From Penium margaritaceum (Eukaryota; Streptophyta; Zygnematophyceae; Desmidiales; Peniaceae): a stretch of DNA of 64,000 nucleotides. The translations under genes and the position numbers were made by a program. Under the pieces are notes generated by a model, which was not told the origin of the DNA, made no database searches, and saw only the letters and a program-made list of their open reading frames with translations. How positions within the stretch are numbered: the stretch's first letter is position 1; every line of letters begins with the position of its first letter. Positions 31,490 to 42,537 of the stretch are shown piece after piece. The DNA is taken from the NCBI GenBank assembly GCA_023375785.1, contig SZWC01002443.1:102442-166441 (forward strand), in the 5' to 3' direction.

Positions 31490-31876
31490 TCTGGTGTGAC
31501 GCTAAGTGTCGCACCAGACGGTGACAACAAGGGTACCTCGTTACTGGCACTTTGTCCTTAAAGGACGTGTTGTGCCCAACCCGACCAGTAGGGCTGTGAT
31601 GCGAGGGACATGACCCATGCACCAAACCGCATACGCTCACGTGCAAGATATTGCATGTATCCGTGCAATCGACGGTTACATGCACCTCGTACATATCGAC
31701 GGCATCTATTTGTGTAACTGAAATTTGTAAATGAACCAAACCATCCTCTCATACAAGCAAACTATTGCTCTTTGAAAGAAAAGAACCAATATTTGTTTAT
31801 CAACAAGTAACAGTCGTAATGTAAACAAAAAAGGGATTTTCGAAAGCCCCTACAACGAACCACGAGGGCAACACTG
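31490..31876. other. hAT-2 5' non-coding and terminal region
   Basis: Sequence between the transposase start and the right terminal repeat. It should contain the transposase promoter, but no clear TATA box was identified. No gene. Confidence 0.6.
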
Positions 31877-31884
31877 GCGGAGAC

Positions 31885-32251
31885 GCTCCTGAAGCATGCA
31901 AATCTCCCTCTCGTGAGTTTCTTCCTCCATACCGGGCATGTCAGGGTCCTCATTCCAAGGATCAAGAGGTGGCGGGCCTCATCTTGTTGCTATCCTTGGT
32001 GCAGGTGTTGACTGTTGTGCAGAAAGTACGACACCGCCAACTCCCTCGTAGGTCTACTGTGGGGCCGTGGGCTGACCGCAAAGAAGCTCAATGAGCGTAC
32101 GGATGGTGTCAGTCTGCTGCTGCTTCAGACGATGCATCTCATCCTGCTGCCTCTGCAGGTCCTCAATAGCCTGTGAGCGTGGGCTCATGACTCATGAGGA
32201 GGAGGAAGAGGGATCTGGTGGTCTTTTGCGCTTGTCACCTATCGGAGCCAT
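31885..32251 (-). pseudogene. Copia-E gag, N-terminal part
   Basis: From ATG at 32251: MAPIGDKRKRPPDPSSSSS, stop (TGA), VMSPRSQAIEDLQRQQDEMHRLKQQQ...TIRTLIELLCGQ, stop (TAG), and later WNEDPDMPGMEEETHEREICMLQERLRQ up to the hAT-2 site. The Gln/Glu-rich part looks like a coiled coil. It matches the Copia-A gag start at 13433-13575. I infer this is the first part of gag because it lies directly between leader and the recognisable gag core. Confidence 0.65.
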
Positions 32252-32826
32252 GTCAGCGCTTAGTATGGGCCGGAAAGTCACCCCGGTCAGATTGCAAAAC
32301 CGTCAGTGGCTCTCGATGAGTTGAGACGCTGGCAATTTTTGACTTTCCGACCCAATTGAAGGCAAGTGCTGACGTCAACACGGGTCTGCTGATGTCAGCA
32401 CGGACCTGATGACGTCAGCAAGAAAAATGCTGACATCGAGAGTGGGAGTCACAGGGACTCCTCGGTGAGAGGGGGGACCTTGTCACCCCCTTGCACGGAT
32501 GTGCAGCTACGCAGCTACACAGAATCAGCGTAGCTGTGCAGAGTCTGCGCAGCTACGCATCAAAGCTGCTGCACAGCAGTTTTATGCAGAACTACTACGC
32601 AGCACGGCAGCCGTGACTGCTGCCACTGCGGCCGCTGCTGCTGCTTTGGTGATTTACCTGCTGCTACTACTGCAATGCTACTACTGCTACTACAATGTTG
32701 CTGCTGCTGCTACTGCAATGCTGCTACTGCTGCTCTTGCTGCTAGCACTGCAGCAAGCGCAATGTTGCTGCTGCTGTCCCCGTGCTGCAGCTCCTGCCCG
32801 CAGCTGTTGCTGCCGCTGGTGCTACT
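32252..32826 (-). repeat. Copia-E leader, inner piece, CTG-rich
   Basis: Contains three TGACGTCA/TGATGTCA sites (32369-32415), the GGGGGGACCTTGTCACCCCCTTG word shared with Copia-A, and CTG/GCT-rich sequence from 32560 to 32826. Frames here are trinucleotide-repeat artefacts. It is interrupted at 32826 by Copia-B and continues at 52036. Confidence 0.75.
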
Positions 32827-33670
32827 TGATGGTTTTTGTCTCACATCTCTCACTTGTACTCTGTTGTTTCCTCCCGGCTTGTGTACATCGGCGTGCAGAT
32901 AACTGACGCCGATATGCGATGTCGATGGAGTGTAATCCAGTGGAGCCGACGCACGCCGAGGCCTACACGCACTTTGCTGGAACCTCCTCCCTCCTTCGTG
33001 CTCAGCTCCATCGGCAGACCTCCTCGGCGGTCGTGCCGCCCGCAGGCACTGTCCCTGCATGTGTTGCTTGCATGTGTCAAGCTTCGTATTTGACTGCACT
33101 GTTTCATTCGTAGCGCCATGTCATGCCCTGGATCCAAGTTTCATGATTTTCTGGAACAGTTCCTACCAGGGGTTAGCGTAGACGCTGCCTGGGTTTAGGC
33201 AAAGATAACTCCTCACTGCTATTTTTCTAGCTGATTCCGACCGCACAACTGTGTTTGCAGCGTACATACTATGGTATGATCCAGTTTTCAGGCAAAACGG
33301 GCGACGCCCGGGTTTGGGTCGTCGGTCGTCTGGCAGGGCTCACCATGAAAACCTGCCTGTCTGAAAATAGAGCTATTTTCTCATTGGTTGGTGAATTGAG
33401 TAACAAGCTCTACAGAGCTGGGGGGGAGCTAGAACTTGGAGGGATCTTCCATTGTTGTATATTCTTCACTCCTAATCAGTTACTTCCACTTTTCAGCTGC
33501 TTTCTGGCACTAAAACTGGCGCGCACGCGTTTCTGAGTAACAAACTCAGAGCACTCAGACTTAGACTCTAAAGCAGCAGACTGAGGGGGCAGCAGACTAA
33601 GCAACGAGTGTAGAAGCCCGCACGTTGCATCAACAACGCTGCTGTCCCAACTTGCTGCCTAGGTTTTCCA
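32827..33670 (+). repeat. Copia-B 5' LTR
   Basis: Begins TGATGGTTTTTGTCTCACATC (the 3' copy begins TGTTGGTTTTT) and ends TTTTCCA, four bases before the primer-binding site. It matches the Copia-C LTR family (shared GTGTACATCGGCGTGCAGAT, CCAGTTTTCAGGCAAAA, TAACAAGCTCTACAGAGCTGG). Confidence 0.9.
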
Positions 33671-33673
33671 GCT

Positions 33674-33686
33674 TGGTATCAGAGCC
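33674..33686 (+). other. Copia-B primer-binding site
   Basis: TGGTATCAGAGCC, complementary to the 3' end of plant initiator tRNA-Met. Confidence 0.92.
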
Positions 33687-35440
33687 AGAGCGCAGCAGCA
33701 ACAGCAGCAGAAGACTAGCATACAGGTGCCAGACAACGCCGGCAGACCCCCATACGCGCCAGTGCAGGCGAAATACTGCCGGATTTCTTCCGGCAGCATT
33801 GACCAGCCTGGTGGCGGCGTCAAAATTTTCCCCATGGCCACTAGGCCAGGGGAAATGTTGCCAGAGTTTTCCGGCAGCACTGACCCCCACGCATGACACA
33901 AGGAGGTGAGCAGCCAGCGACGTCACTCATCACAGCGATAACGCACGTCGACCAGGTGTGACCGTGCTGCAAGTAGCAATAGTAGCAACAACTTGCAGTA
34001 GCAGCGAGCAGTGGCAGCAGCAACCAGCAGCAGTTGTGCTCCGCAGCAGCAGCCTGCAGCAACAGCAGCTCACAACAACTTGCAGTAGCAACAGCCCGTA
34101 GCAGCTTGCAGCAGCGGTAGTACGCAACAGCAATGAGCAGCAGCAGCAGCCGGCTGCAGCAGCAGTAGCAGCAGCAAGCAGCAGCCTGCAGCAGCCAACA
34201 GCAGCAGCTGTAGCAGCGGCCAACAGCAGCCCGCAGCAGCAGCAGCTGCAGCTCGCAACAGCAACAACTGCAGCTGCAGCTGCTTGCAGCCCGCTGCCCG
34301 TAGCGAGCAACGAGCTGCAAGCAATGAGCTTGCTGCTCGCAGCCCGTAGCAAGTAGCGGGCAACGAGCAGCGAGCATGCTACTTGCTACTCGCGACTTGC
34401 AGCGAGCAGCAAGCTCGTTGTGATGACCAAGAAGAAAAAAAGTGGGGGAAGGAAAAAAATCCCCCACCCCACAGGTGACTCTACAGCAGCTGCAATTGCC
34501 ACCACAGCCGCTGCAGCAACCACAACAGCCGCAGCAGTACGTAGCTATACAGCAACAGTAGTTGTAGTGGCTCTTGCACTAGCAACCGTAGTAGCAATTG
34601 CAACAGCAACAGCAGCAACATCAGTAGTAGCAGCAATTGCTGGTGTTGTAGAAGTAACCGAGCAGCAGCAGTAGTAGTAGCAGCAGCAGTAGCACCAGCT
34701 ACAACAACAACAGCAGCCATCTTACAGCTGACACAACTGCGACTTCACTAATAGACATTGTTGACGTCAGCAATTTTTCAGTTGACATCATTGTAAACGT
34801 CACTGTTGACATCACCGACAAAAAAAACAACCAAAAGCAGCAGCTCTACAGATGACGTAGCAACAGCTGCTAAAGTCAACCATCCCATGGTGAAATCACT
34901 GCTAATGTCACTGCTGACATCAGCAGAAAAAAAAGGTGGAACAAGGAGGGCCAACAAAACACAATGGCTACCAGCCCCAGTGGGGAGGGTTCCTCCTCTG
35001 TTGGGGGTACTCCTAGCTCCCCTTTCTTGCAGCAGCTGCAGTAGCAGCTGCAGCAGCAGTTGCAGCAGCAGCAGTTGCAGTAGCAACAGCAGCAGCAGCA
35101 GCTGCAACAGCAACCGCAGTAGCAGCAGCAGCGACAAAAAAAACAACAATAGCAACAGCACAGTAGCAACAACAACAACAACAACAACAACAATAGTAGC
35201 AGTGCCAACACCTTGCAAACCCTATCGTCGGTCATTCTAACTCGACAGATTGCTCGCTACTTTGCACCAGCAGCTCGCAATACTGACACAACAGCTAGCG
35301 ACACTACAACTACAGCAGCCGCAGCAGCAACATCAGTAGCTCCCGCCACAACAGCAGCATCAGCAGCCGCAGCAGTAGCATCAACAGTTGTTGCCGCAGC
35401 AGTTGCCGCAGCAGCCGCACCAATATCAGCAACCACCATT
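33687..35440 (+). repeat. Copia-B CAG/GCA-rich leader
   Basis: About 1.75 kb of CAG, GCA, CAA and GTA repeats. It includes a TGACGTCA/TGACATCA cluster (34760-34800 and near 34915) and a short purine block GGGGGAAGG. Long Ala-, Gln-, Leu- or Cys-rich frames on both strands result from the repeat. It lies between primer-binding site and gag as in Copia-C. Confidence 0.85.
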
Positions 35441-36667
35441 TGTTCCACCTGGATACATGAGCCTTGCGGTCTCCTATGCCACGCAATTCTTGGTAGGGCA
35501 ACACATCCAGCACCAACAACAGACGATGACGTCAGTCCTAGGACCCACTCTGGGTGCCGGACGCAAGCCAAAGGACTTCGAAACCCCGCCGCCGCCGCTT
35601 CAGGCTGGCGACCAATTCCGGAGCTAGGAGCTCAGCTTCTGAATCTGAGCACAGGACAAGGGCCTATGGCCTTACTATGTCCTGCCCTTCGACTCTATCC
35701 AGGCCGACGAGGTCTATGACGCCGGTCGCGCCGTACGTGCCCTTGTCCCTGTAGCCCCTCCAATCGCACGCCTCACCCTTGAGCCCTTCCTCGACGACCT
35801 CACCACTGGCACCCTCCCTGACCCGGCAGCAGCCTGGCACATACTCACGCACCCTCATCGCCTGTCCAGTGACGCTGAGACCAGCCGCCTGCTCCGGGAG
35901 TTCAACTCCCTCCACATGGGGAAGACCAAGACGGTCACCTCCTATTGGCAGCACGCAGAGGACCTTCTACGCCGCCTCAAAAACACCGCGCCACCCCCTC
36001 TCTCCGCGCTCCTGACCATCAAGTGCGGTGCCACCGACCCCTTCTCCGATGTCTTTGTTCACTACTCCTGGGCCTTCCTCGCCGCGATGGCTGCCCAGGG
36101 CACCCTCATGCCCTGGGCCTCTATGGCTATCGTCGTCCCAGCAGCCGTAGTGTCTTTCGGTGCCTCCTCGTCTGGCAAGAAGAAGAAGAAGGGCAAGAAG
36201 GGTAAAGGTCTCAGCAACAGACTAGCCGCTCAGGCAGGGCCAGCCTCGTCCGCCACAACTGTGGCCAGTCAGGACACGGGTGGTATACTTGTCCGCTCCC
36301 GTCCGACGAGGCCCGCGTCATCACCACCATACGTCGCTAGCATGAGTGCCGCCTTGCCACCAGTGTTGTGACCGTCGTTGCTCCTGCCGCATCTATGCCG
36401 CTTGCGACGGCCCCACCGCAGCCTCCTGCACAGCCGTCCGTGCCCACTCCTCCGTCCCAGGTACTTTCCTTTCCCTTCTCGGACTCTGACGCCATCACAC
36501 CACAGTTTGTCTACTCCATCGGACCCTCTGTCCGCGAGCGCCAGCTGGAGCAGTTTATTGCCTTCCATCTCGGCCTTCCTCGCCCTCCTCCCGTGAAAAG
36601 TGCAAGTTGCGTCGTCGCTAGTTCCTCCCCACCCTGCATAACAGAGTCGGTGCTATGATCATGTCTT
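35441..36667 (+). pseudogene. Copia-B gag
   Basis: Reads PPGYMSLAVSYATQF, SVLGPTLGAGRKPKDFETPPPPLQAGDQF, stop, then YDAGRAVRALVPVAPP, AAAWHILTHPHRLSSDAETSRLLREFNSLHMGKTKTVTSYWQHAEDLLRRL, LLTIKCGATDPFSDVFVHY and TLMPWA. The order matches Copia-C gag at 44290-44990. The part with the zinc knuckle is degraded (CHNCG-like sequence absent, near 36240-36300). It is interrupted by at least three stops. Confidence 0.85.
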
Positions 36668-37156
36668 GTGTCTCCGTCCGTCCCGTCCTCTGCTGTGCCT
36701 TATCCTCCTGCTCCTCTTCATGACGATGTCGCCTGGCTAGATGACTGGCACTCCCGGTTCGTACCTTCGTCCACTTTATCAGCGTCGCTCGCCCATTGCC
36801 ATATGACTGTCAGCGACCTAGCCACACCGGTCCAGGATCCGTCAGAGACCTGGATCATTGACTCCGGGGCCACGCATCACATGACGGCCTCGCGCAAGGC
36901 TTTCAGTGTTCTTGGTCCCATCACCGATGTCACCGGGGTTCGGACGGGCTCTGGTCAGGTATTTCCCGTTCGTGGTGTTGGTGTCGTTCGTTTCCATGGT
37001 CCAGCTGGTGATGTCTTATTGACTGATGTTCTCTTCGTCCCTGGGCTTGAGCTCAACCTCCTGTCTGTCACTGCCCTTGATCACATGAGCATGGACGTTT
37101 TGCATTCGCGTGGTGTGGACACTGTGTCGTTACGTCCGTCCGGTCGTGTTGTTTAG
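36668..37156 (+). pseudogene. Copia-B protease
   Basis: The 162-codon frame has DDVAWLDDWHSRF, TWIIDSGATHHMTASRKAF (active-site DSG), GSGQVFPVRGVGVVRFHG, LLTDVLFVPGLELNLLSVTALD, and ends at a TAG inside GRVV. The frame is open in this stretch but part of a broken polyprotein. Confidence 0.92.
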
Positions 37157-38160
37157 CATGCCACCGCCTGTGGCAACTTGTGGCACGTACCGCGCGTGTC
37201 CGCTTCTGTCTCCTCCTCATCAGCCAACACTGGCCACGTGTTTGTTACCAACACCTTGTCTTCGCAGCACACGCGTCTCCTGCATCGTCGCCTCCATCAC
37301 ATCTACTCTGCCACAATTGACAGCATGCTTCACACACAGCCGGCCACGGGCCTTGACTCAGCCTCCTTTCCTCTGCCGTGTCCTACCAAATGCATTGATT
37401 GTGCTCAAGGCAAGATGCACCGTTCCACCTACCCCCTCTCTGCCTCTCGAGCGTCCGCCCCACTCGACCTGGTTCACTCTGATGTCGTGGTTCCTCTCCC
37501 GACAGAGTAAGTCGCCGAGCACGGTCATTACGTCCTGATCCTTACGGCCGACTATTCTCGCTATCGTTGGGTCTTCTACCTTCCACCATTTGGGACTGGC
37601 TTGTCCACGCTGAACGTGATTGTAGTTGCCCTCTCTGCCACTTCCATTCTGATCGCGGGATTGAGTTTTTGGAGGAGAGCACACTTTTCCTCGCCTCCCG
37701 TGGTGTCCATCATGAGACGTCGGCGCCTTACACGCCACCCCAAAACGGCGTCTCTGAGTGATGGCACCGCACCATGGCTGACGCCGTCCGCACCATGGGG
37801 GTCGAATCCGGTATCTTTGACGGCTTCTACTTCGAAGCCATGACCTACATAACGTGGGTCTGGAACCGGATTCTCCACGGACCCATTCCTCGTTAGTCCA
37901 TCCCATACCAACACTAGTGTGGAGAATGAGCTTACCTGCGCTGCCCGTGTCTTGGGTTGCGTAGCCATGGTGTGGTTACCTGCCCCGCTCCAGGATAGCA
38001 AGCTCGAGCCTCCCGGTCGTGTGTGCACCTTCCTTGGCGTCTCGCATCAGTCGAAGACATGGCGCTTCTGGGATCCCACCTGCCACTACATCGTCGAGTC
38101 CCGTGATGCCCTTTTCTTTGAGGACCTGTTTTCCCGCGACCTCGTTTGCTCCGGCGCGTC
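37157..38160 (+). pseudogene. Copia-B integrase
   Basis: LLHRRLHHIYSATIDSML (zinc-domain His residues), KCIDCAQGKMHRSTY (CxxC intact), LDLVHSDVVVPLPTE (first Asp), FHSDRGIEFLEE (second Asp), HHETSAPYTPPQNGVSE (third acidic residue), then VLGCVAMVWLPA, CTFLGVSHQSKTWRFWDP and DALFFEDLF. All catalytic residues are readable, but stops occur at about 37508 and 37895 and the frame shifts. Confidence 0.88.
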
Positions 38161-38960
38161 GATGTTCCTCCCGCCGCGTGGGAGAGTGGTGGGTCCGTCC
38201 TCCGTCCAGCCGTGTCCAGGCGTTCCATCATCTGTGCCCGTGGGTCCGTCTTTGTCGGCTGTCCCATCTGTGTCCAACAGCCCCTCAGAGCCGGATGTCC
38301 CGACCGTGTCCGCCAGCCCCTCAGAGCCGGCTGCCCTGTTCGTGTCCGCCAGCACCTCAGAGCCGGCTGCCCCGTCCGTGTCCGCCAGCCCCTAAGGGCC
38401 GGCGGCCCCGTATGTGTCTGCCAGTCCATCAGGGTCGGCTGTCCCATCTGTGTCCCACAGCCCGTAAGGGTCGGCTGCCTCATCCATGCCCGCCAGCCCC
38501 TCGGGGCCGGCTGCCCCGTCCGTGTCCGCCAGTCCCTCAGGGTCCGCTGCCCCATCTGTGTCCGCCAGGCCATCAGGGCCGGCTGTCCCATCTGTGTCCA
38601 ACAGCCCCTCTGGGCCGGCTGCCCCACCCATGTTCGCCAGCCCCTCAGGGTCGGCTATCTCGTCCGCATCCGACAGCCCCTCAGGGCCGGCCGCCCCGTC
38701 CGTGTCTGCCAGTCCCTCAGGACCAGCTGCCCCGTCCGTATCGGTGTGCTACACACGTGGTCCGGACGGGAGCCTCAAACCCAGGCCGACAGTGAGCACT
38801 CAAGCTGCCTCCTCACGTCCTCTCACTCCTCGAACCCTTGTCATCCCACGAGGCTCCTCACATCATGTTAGATCCACTCCAAAGGTCGTGAGTGGGGACC
38901 CCGACACCAAGGCACTCGACTTGGCCACACTGTGAGTCAGCACCAATCTACATCCAGGGT
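38161..38960 (+). pseudogene. Copia-B linker with 36-bp repeats
   Basis: About fourteen tandem 36-bp units (core CAGGGCCGGCTGCCCCGTCC plus GTGTCCGCCAGCCCCT) at 38240-38745 encode 12-residue PSGPAAPSVSAS-type repeats. Two units carry TAA. The linker joins integrase to RT. Confidence 0.9.
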
Positions 38961-40000
38961 TAGCTCTGGGCTATGCATTGCTCCATTCGCAACACCGGTA
39001 TGCCGTTGCGGCCACACTCACGTGGATGCCACCAGGGGCGCGGGACGCGCACGACCTCACTATCCACCCCACACAGCGACCAGAGGACCCAGCCACCCTA
39101 TGTGAGGCTTGGGCGTCTCCCCAGGCCGCTCACTGGGAGGCTACATGCGCCGACGAGCTTGCCGGAATTCGGCAACATCACGTCTATGAGCTAGTCGACC
39201 TCCCCCCGGGCCGTGAGGCCATCGGCGCCAATTGGGTTCTTCGGCAAAAGTGGAAGCCAGACGGGTCCCAGGACAAGTACAAGGCTCGTCTCACAGCCAA
39301 GGGGTTTGCTCAGGTCCCTGAGATTGACTATGACCAGATCTTCGGTCCGGTCGGTCGGTTCTCCACCCGCCAGACGTTGTTCAACCTGGTTGCCCAACAC
39401 GGGTGGGAACTGCATGAGATGGATGTAAACAACGCCTTCCTCCATGGCTCACTGGAGGGCGGGGAGCTCTACATGGTGCAGCCTCTAGGCTTCGATGACG
39501 GATCCGGCAAGGTCTAGAAGCTGCGGAAGGTCCTCTATGGCATGAAGCAGTCACCGTGCTGCTAAAACCGGCAGATCAGTCAAATGCATCTTAGCGGCGG
39601 CCTCCTTTGCAGCTATGCCGACCCCGCGCTATTCATTAGTCCGCGAGGTGAGACTCACGTCGTTGTCCTGGTCTATGTCGACGACCTGCTCATCACATCG
39701 CCGGATGCAGCTGCCATCCAGCGGGTCAAGGACCTCCTGCACGCTGCCTACCAGATGAAGGACCTCGGGCCATTACGAGTCTTTCTTGGCATGGAGCTCG
39801 AGCATGATCACTCCGTGGACATCCTGCATGTCCATCAGGTCGCCTACGTCCAGACCCTATCCGGGCGCTTCGCTGAGGACCTGCCCCTCGTGCCGAGAGC
39901 ATCCTCACCCATGTCGCCCAATGGTCAGGCGATGCTCAAGAGTTCTGATCCAACCGTGGTGGGGGAGCCAGTAGACGTGCCCACGTATTTGTGCGTCATC
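38961..40000 (+). pseudogene. Copia-B reverse transcriptase
   Basis: [109 protein letters not shown], stop; then ADPALFISPRG, VVLVYVDDLLITSPD (catalytic YVDD intact), MKDLGPLRVFLGMELEHDHS. Stops at 39517 and about 39563 break it. Confidence 0.9.
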
Positions 40001-40723
40001 GGGTCACTTATGTTCCTTGCGATGACGGCGCGTCCAGACATTGCGTTCGTCGTCAACCTCCTCACACAGTTCTCTCAGGAGCCGCGTCACCTCCATGTTG
40101 AGGCCGTGATCCGAGTATTGCGTTACGTCGTGTTCACCCCATGGCGAGGCCTCATGTTTCGTCGACAGCTGTCCGTTGTGACGACGGGATACACAGACAC
40201 TAACTGGGCCGGCAGTCCGGACGATAAGAGTTGTACTGGCTGGATCTTCCTTGTTGGCGGAACGGCTCTATCCTAGAGCAACGGCAAACAAGGCTGCATA
40301 GCGCGCAACGCTGCTGAGGCTGGGTATGTGGCCCTTAGTTATGGTGCGTGTAAGAGCGTGTGGTTGCGTTGCCTGTTGTTCAAGTTGCGTCAGTGAGTCC
40401 CTTCTATCACGTTGCCCTGTGACAATGAGAGTGCTATGGCCATTACTGATAATGACGGCGTCCACCACACTCACACAAAGCACATCAATGTCGAGTATCA
40501 CCATGTGCGTTCATTGTTGCATGACGGCAGCATTAGCATTATGTGGGTTGAGACAGCACGGCAGTCGGCTGATTTCTTGACCAAGGCACTCAAGCGTGAC
40601 TTGTTTAAGAAGGTTGTGAGTGCAGTTGGTGTGCATCCGTGAGGTTCTCTCTCTCTCCTTGTCCTCTTGGTCTCTGTGCTCTTTGCCCGTCCATGTACAT
40701 TGCGCCTGTGAGTCATGGGGGAG
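40001..40723 (+). pseudogene. Copia-B RNase H and polypurine tract
   Basis: VIGSLMFLAMTARPDIAFVVNLLTQFSQEPRH, GYTDTNWAGSPDDKSCTGWIFLVGGTALS, stop, then CDNESAMAITDNDGVHHTHTKHINVEYHHVRSLL, QSADFLTKALKRDLF, ending VGVHP with TGA near 40642. The polypurine tract GAGTCATGGGGGAG is at 40710-40723. Confidence 0.9.
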
Positions 40724-41262
40724 TGTTGGTTTTTAACCCACATCTCTTACTTGTACTCTGTTGTATCCTCCAAGCTTGTGTACATCGGCGTGCAGATGAC
40801 TGACGGCGAGACGCGACGTTGATGGAGTGTCATCCAGTGGAGCCGACGCACACTAAGGCCTGCACGCAGTTCTCTGGAGCCTCCTCCCTCCTTCGTGCTC
40901 AGCTCCATCGACAGACCTCGGCGGTTGTGCCGCCGATAGGCCCTCTCGCTGCATGTGCTGCCTGCACGTGTCCAGCATCGTGTTTGACTGCACTGTTGCG
41001 TTCGCAGTGCCACTTCATGCCCTGGGTCCAAGTTTCATAATTTTCTGGCACTGTTGCTACCAAGGGTTAGTGTAGACGCTGCCTGGGTTTAGGCAGCCAT
41101 AACTCCACACTGCTATTTTTTTAGCTGACATGACCGCACGACTGCATTCATAGCGTGCGTATCATGGTATGGTCCAGTTTTCAGGCAAAAAGGACAACGC
41201 CTGGGTTTGGGCCGTCGACCGCCTGGCAGGGCTCGCCGAGAAAACCTGCCTGCCTGAAAATG
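40724..41262 (+). repeat. Copia-B 3' LTR, left piece
   Basis: Starts TGTTGGTTTTTAACCC after the polypurine tract and follows the 5' LTR to CTGCCTGAAAAT, where the foldback element begins. The last ten bases (GCCTGAAAAT, 41253-41262) are the target duplication. Confidence 0.92.
41253..41262. repeat. Target duplication GCCTGAAAAT (left)
   Basis: Repeated exactly at 51726-51735. The uninterrupted sequence in the Copia-B 5' LTR (near 33363) is CTGTCTGAAAATAGAGC, confirming the insertion point. Confidence 0.92.
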
Positions 41263-41293
41263 GGTGGAGTGACTATATACTCCTAGTTTCGCA

Positions 41294-41477
41294 CAATAAG
41301 CCCCATCCGCCCCTCCGTTGGAACAATAAGCCCCATCCGCCCCCCCCCCGCCAGAACGATAAGCCCCATCCGCCCCTTCGTCAGAACGATAAGCCTCATC
41401 CGCCCCTCCGCCAGAACGATAAGCCTCATTTGCCCCTCCGCCAGAACAATAAGCCTGACTTGCCCCTTCTGCAAGGA
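41294..41477 (+). repeat. 30-bp minisatellite, left arm
   Basis: AATAAG/GATAAG recurs at 41294, 41324, 41358, 41388, 41418 and 41448. The unit is close to AACGATAAGCCCCATCCGCCCCTCCGCCAG read in two halves. The inverted counterpart is at 51500-51685. Confidence 0.9.
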
Positions 41478-41536
41478 CGCAAAAATCCAGGCGTAGAAAA
41501 TAAACGATATACCCCTATCGTTTGTCAAAAGATAGC

Positions 41537-41568
41537 ATGTCGACGTCGCATGGATGCGGCGTCGACAT
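41537..41568. repeat. Near-perfect palindrome
   Basis: ATGTCGACG and CGTCGACAT enclose CGCAT-GG-ATGCG with single-base spacers, so 14 of 16 positions per arm pair. It lies between the left minisatellite and Copia-C. Confidence 0.85.
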
Positions 41569-41685
41569 GTTGACGTCACATTTTCCTACCCAATTATCAC
41601 AAACTCCTTGAAAGAAGGGTTTGTGATTTTTTTGTAAGTGGTTTGCAAGGACTTTGCATGGGGGATCCAAGACTCCCCATTGTTC

Positions 41686-42520
41686 TGTTGGATTTTGCGC
41701 ATCTCTCATTGTGCTCTGTTGTTTCCTCCCGGCTTGTGTACATCGGCGTGCAGATGACTGACGGTGAGACTCGACGTTGATGGAGTGTCGTCCGGTGGAG
41801 CCGACGCACGCTGAGGTCTTCTCGCAGTTCGCTGGAGCCTCCTCTCTCTGGCGACGTGCTCAGCTCCATCGGCAGGCCTCCTCGGCGGTCGTGCTGCCGG
41901 CGGTCACTGCCACCGCAGTTGCTGTCTGCATGCGTCCAGCNCGCGTCCCATCGCGTCTGCATCGTCATGCTCTGCCTAGGATGCTTGTTGCATGTTGCAT
42001 GGCCCTGTTCGGCATCTTGGACCATCGTAGGCACTCCCTGGGTTCGGGCAGCCATAACTCCTCGCTACTATTTTTCTAGCTGTTTCTGACCACACGACTG
42101 CGTTCGCAGCGTCGGTATTATGGTATGGTCCAGTTTTCAGGCAAAACGGACGACGCCCGGGTTTTGGGCTGTCGGCTGTCTGGTAGGGCTCACCGAGAAA
42201 ACCCTGCCTGCCAGAAAATAGGTCTATTTCCTGATTGGCTGGTTAGCTGAGTAACAAGCTCTACAGAGCTGGGGGGGGCCTAGAACTTGGAGGGGTCTCC
42301 CATTGTTGTTCATTCTTCATTCCTAATCAGTCACTTACAGTTTTCAGCTGCTTTCTGGCGCTAACACTGGCGCGCGCATTTCTGAGTAACAAACCCAGAG
42401 CTTCCAGACTTAGACTCTAGAGCAGCAGACTGAGGGGGCAGCTGACTTAAGCAACGAGCGTGGAAGCCCGCACGCTGCATCAACAACGCTGCTTCCCCAA
42501 CCTGCTGCCTAGGCTTTTCC
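41686..42520 (+). repeat. Copia-C 5' LTR
   Basis: 835 bp, TGTTGGATTTTGCGC to GGCTTTTCC, directly before the primer-binding site. It contains one N at 41941, where the 3' copy has no extra base. Confidence 0.93.
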
Positions 42521-42524
42521 TTTT

Positions 42525-42537
42525 TGGTATCAGAGCC
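42525..42537 (+). other. Copia-C primer-binding site
   Basis: TGGTATCAGAGCC, matching the 3' end of initiator tRNA-Met, as in Copia-B. Confidence 0.93.

Larger units (their letters stand above)
28181..31876 (-). mobile_element. hAT-2 DNA transposon
   Basis: Terminal inverted repeats CAGTGTTGACCGTGGC (left) and CAGTGTTGCCCTCGTGG (right, other strand) with perfect 8-bp duplications GCGGAGAC. It encodes a minus-strand transposase related to hAT-1. ATCGATG words cluster at the left end (28210-28265). The stated length of 3,696 bp underestimates the real one because 155 N and two single N joins lie inside. Confidence 0.92.

Noticed and set aside
32500-35440. Long Leu-, Cys-, Gln-, Ala- or Ser-rich reading frames in CAG/CTG-rich regions (also 13850-14310 and 42540-43990)
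   Set aside because: They occur in several frames and both strands at once, as expected for trinucleotide repeats, and lie in untranslated leaders.
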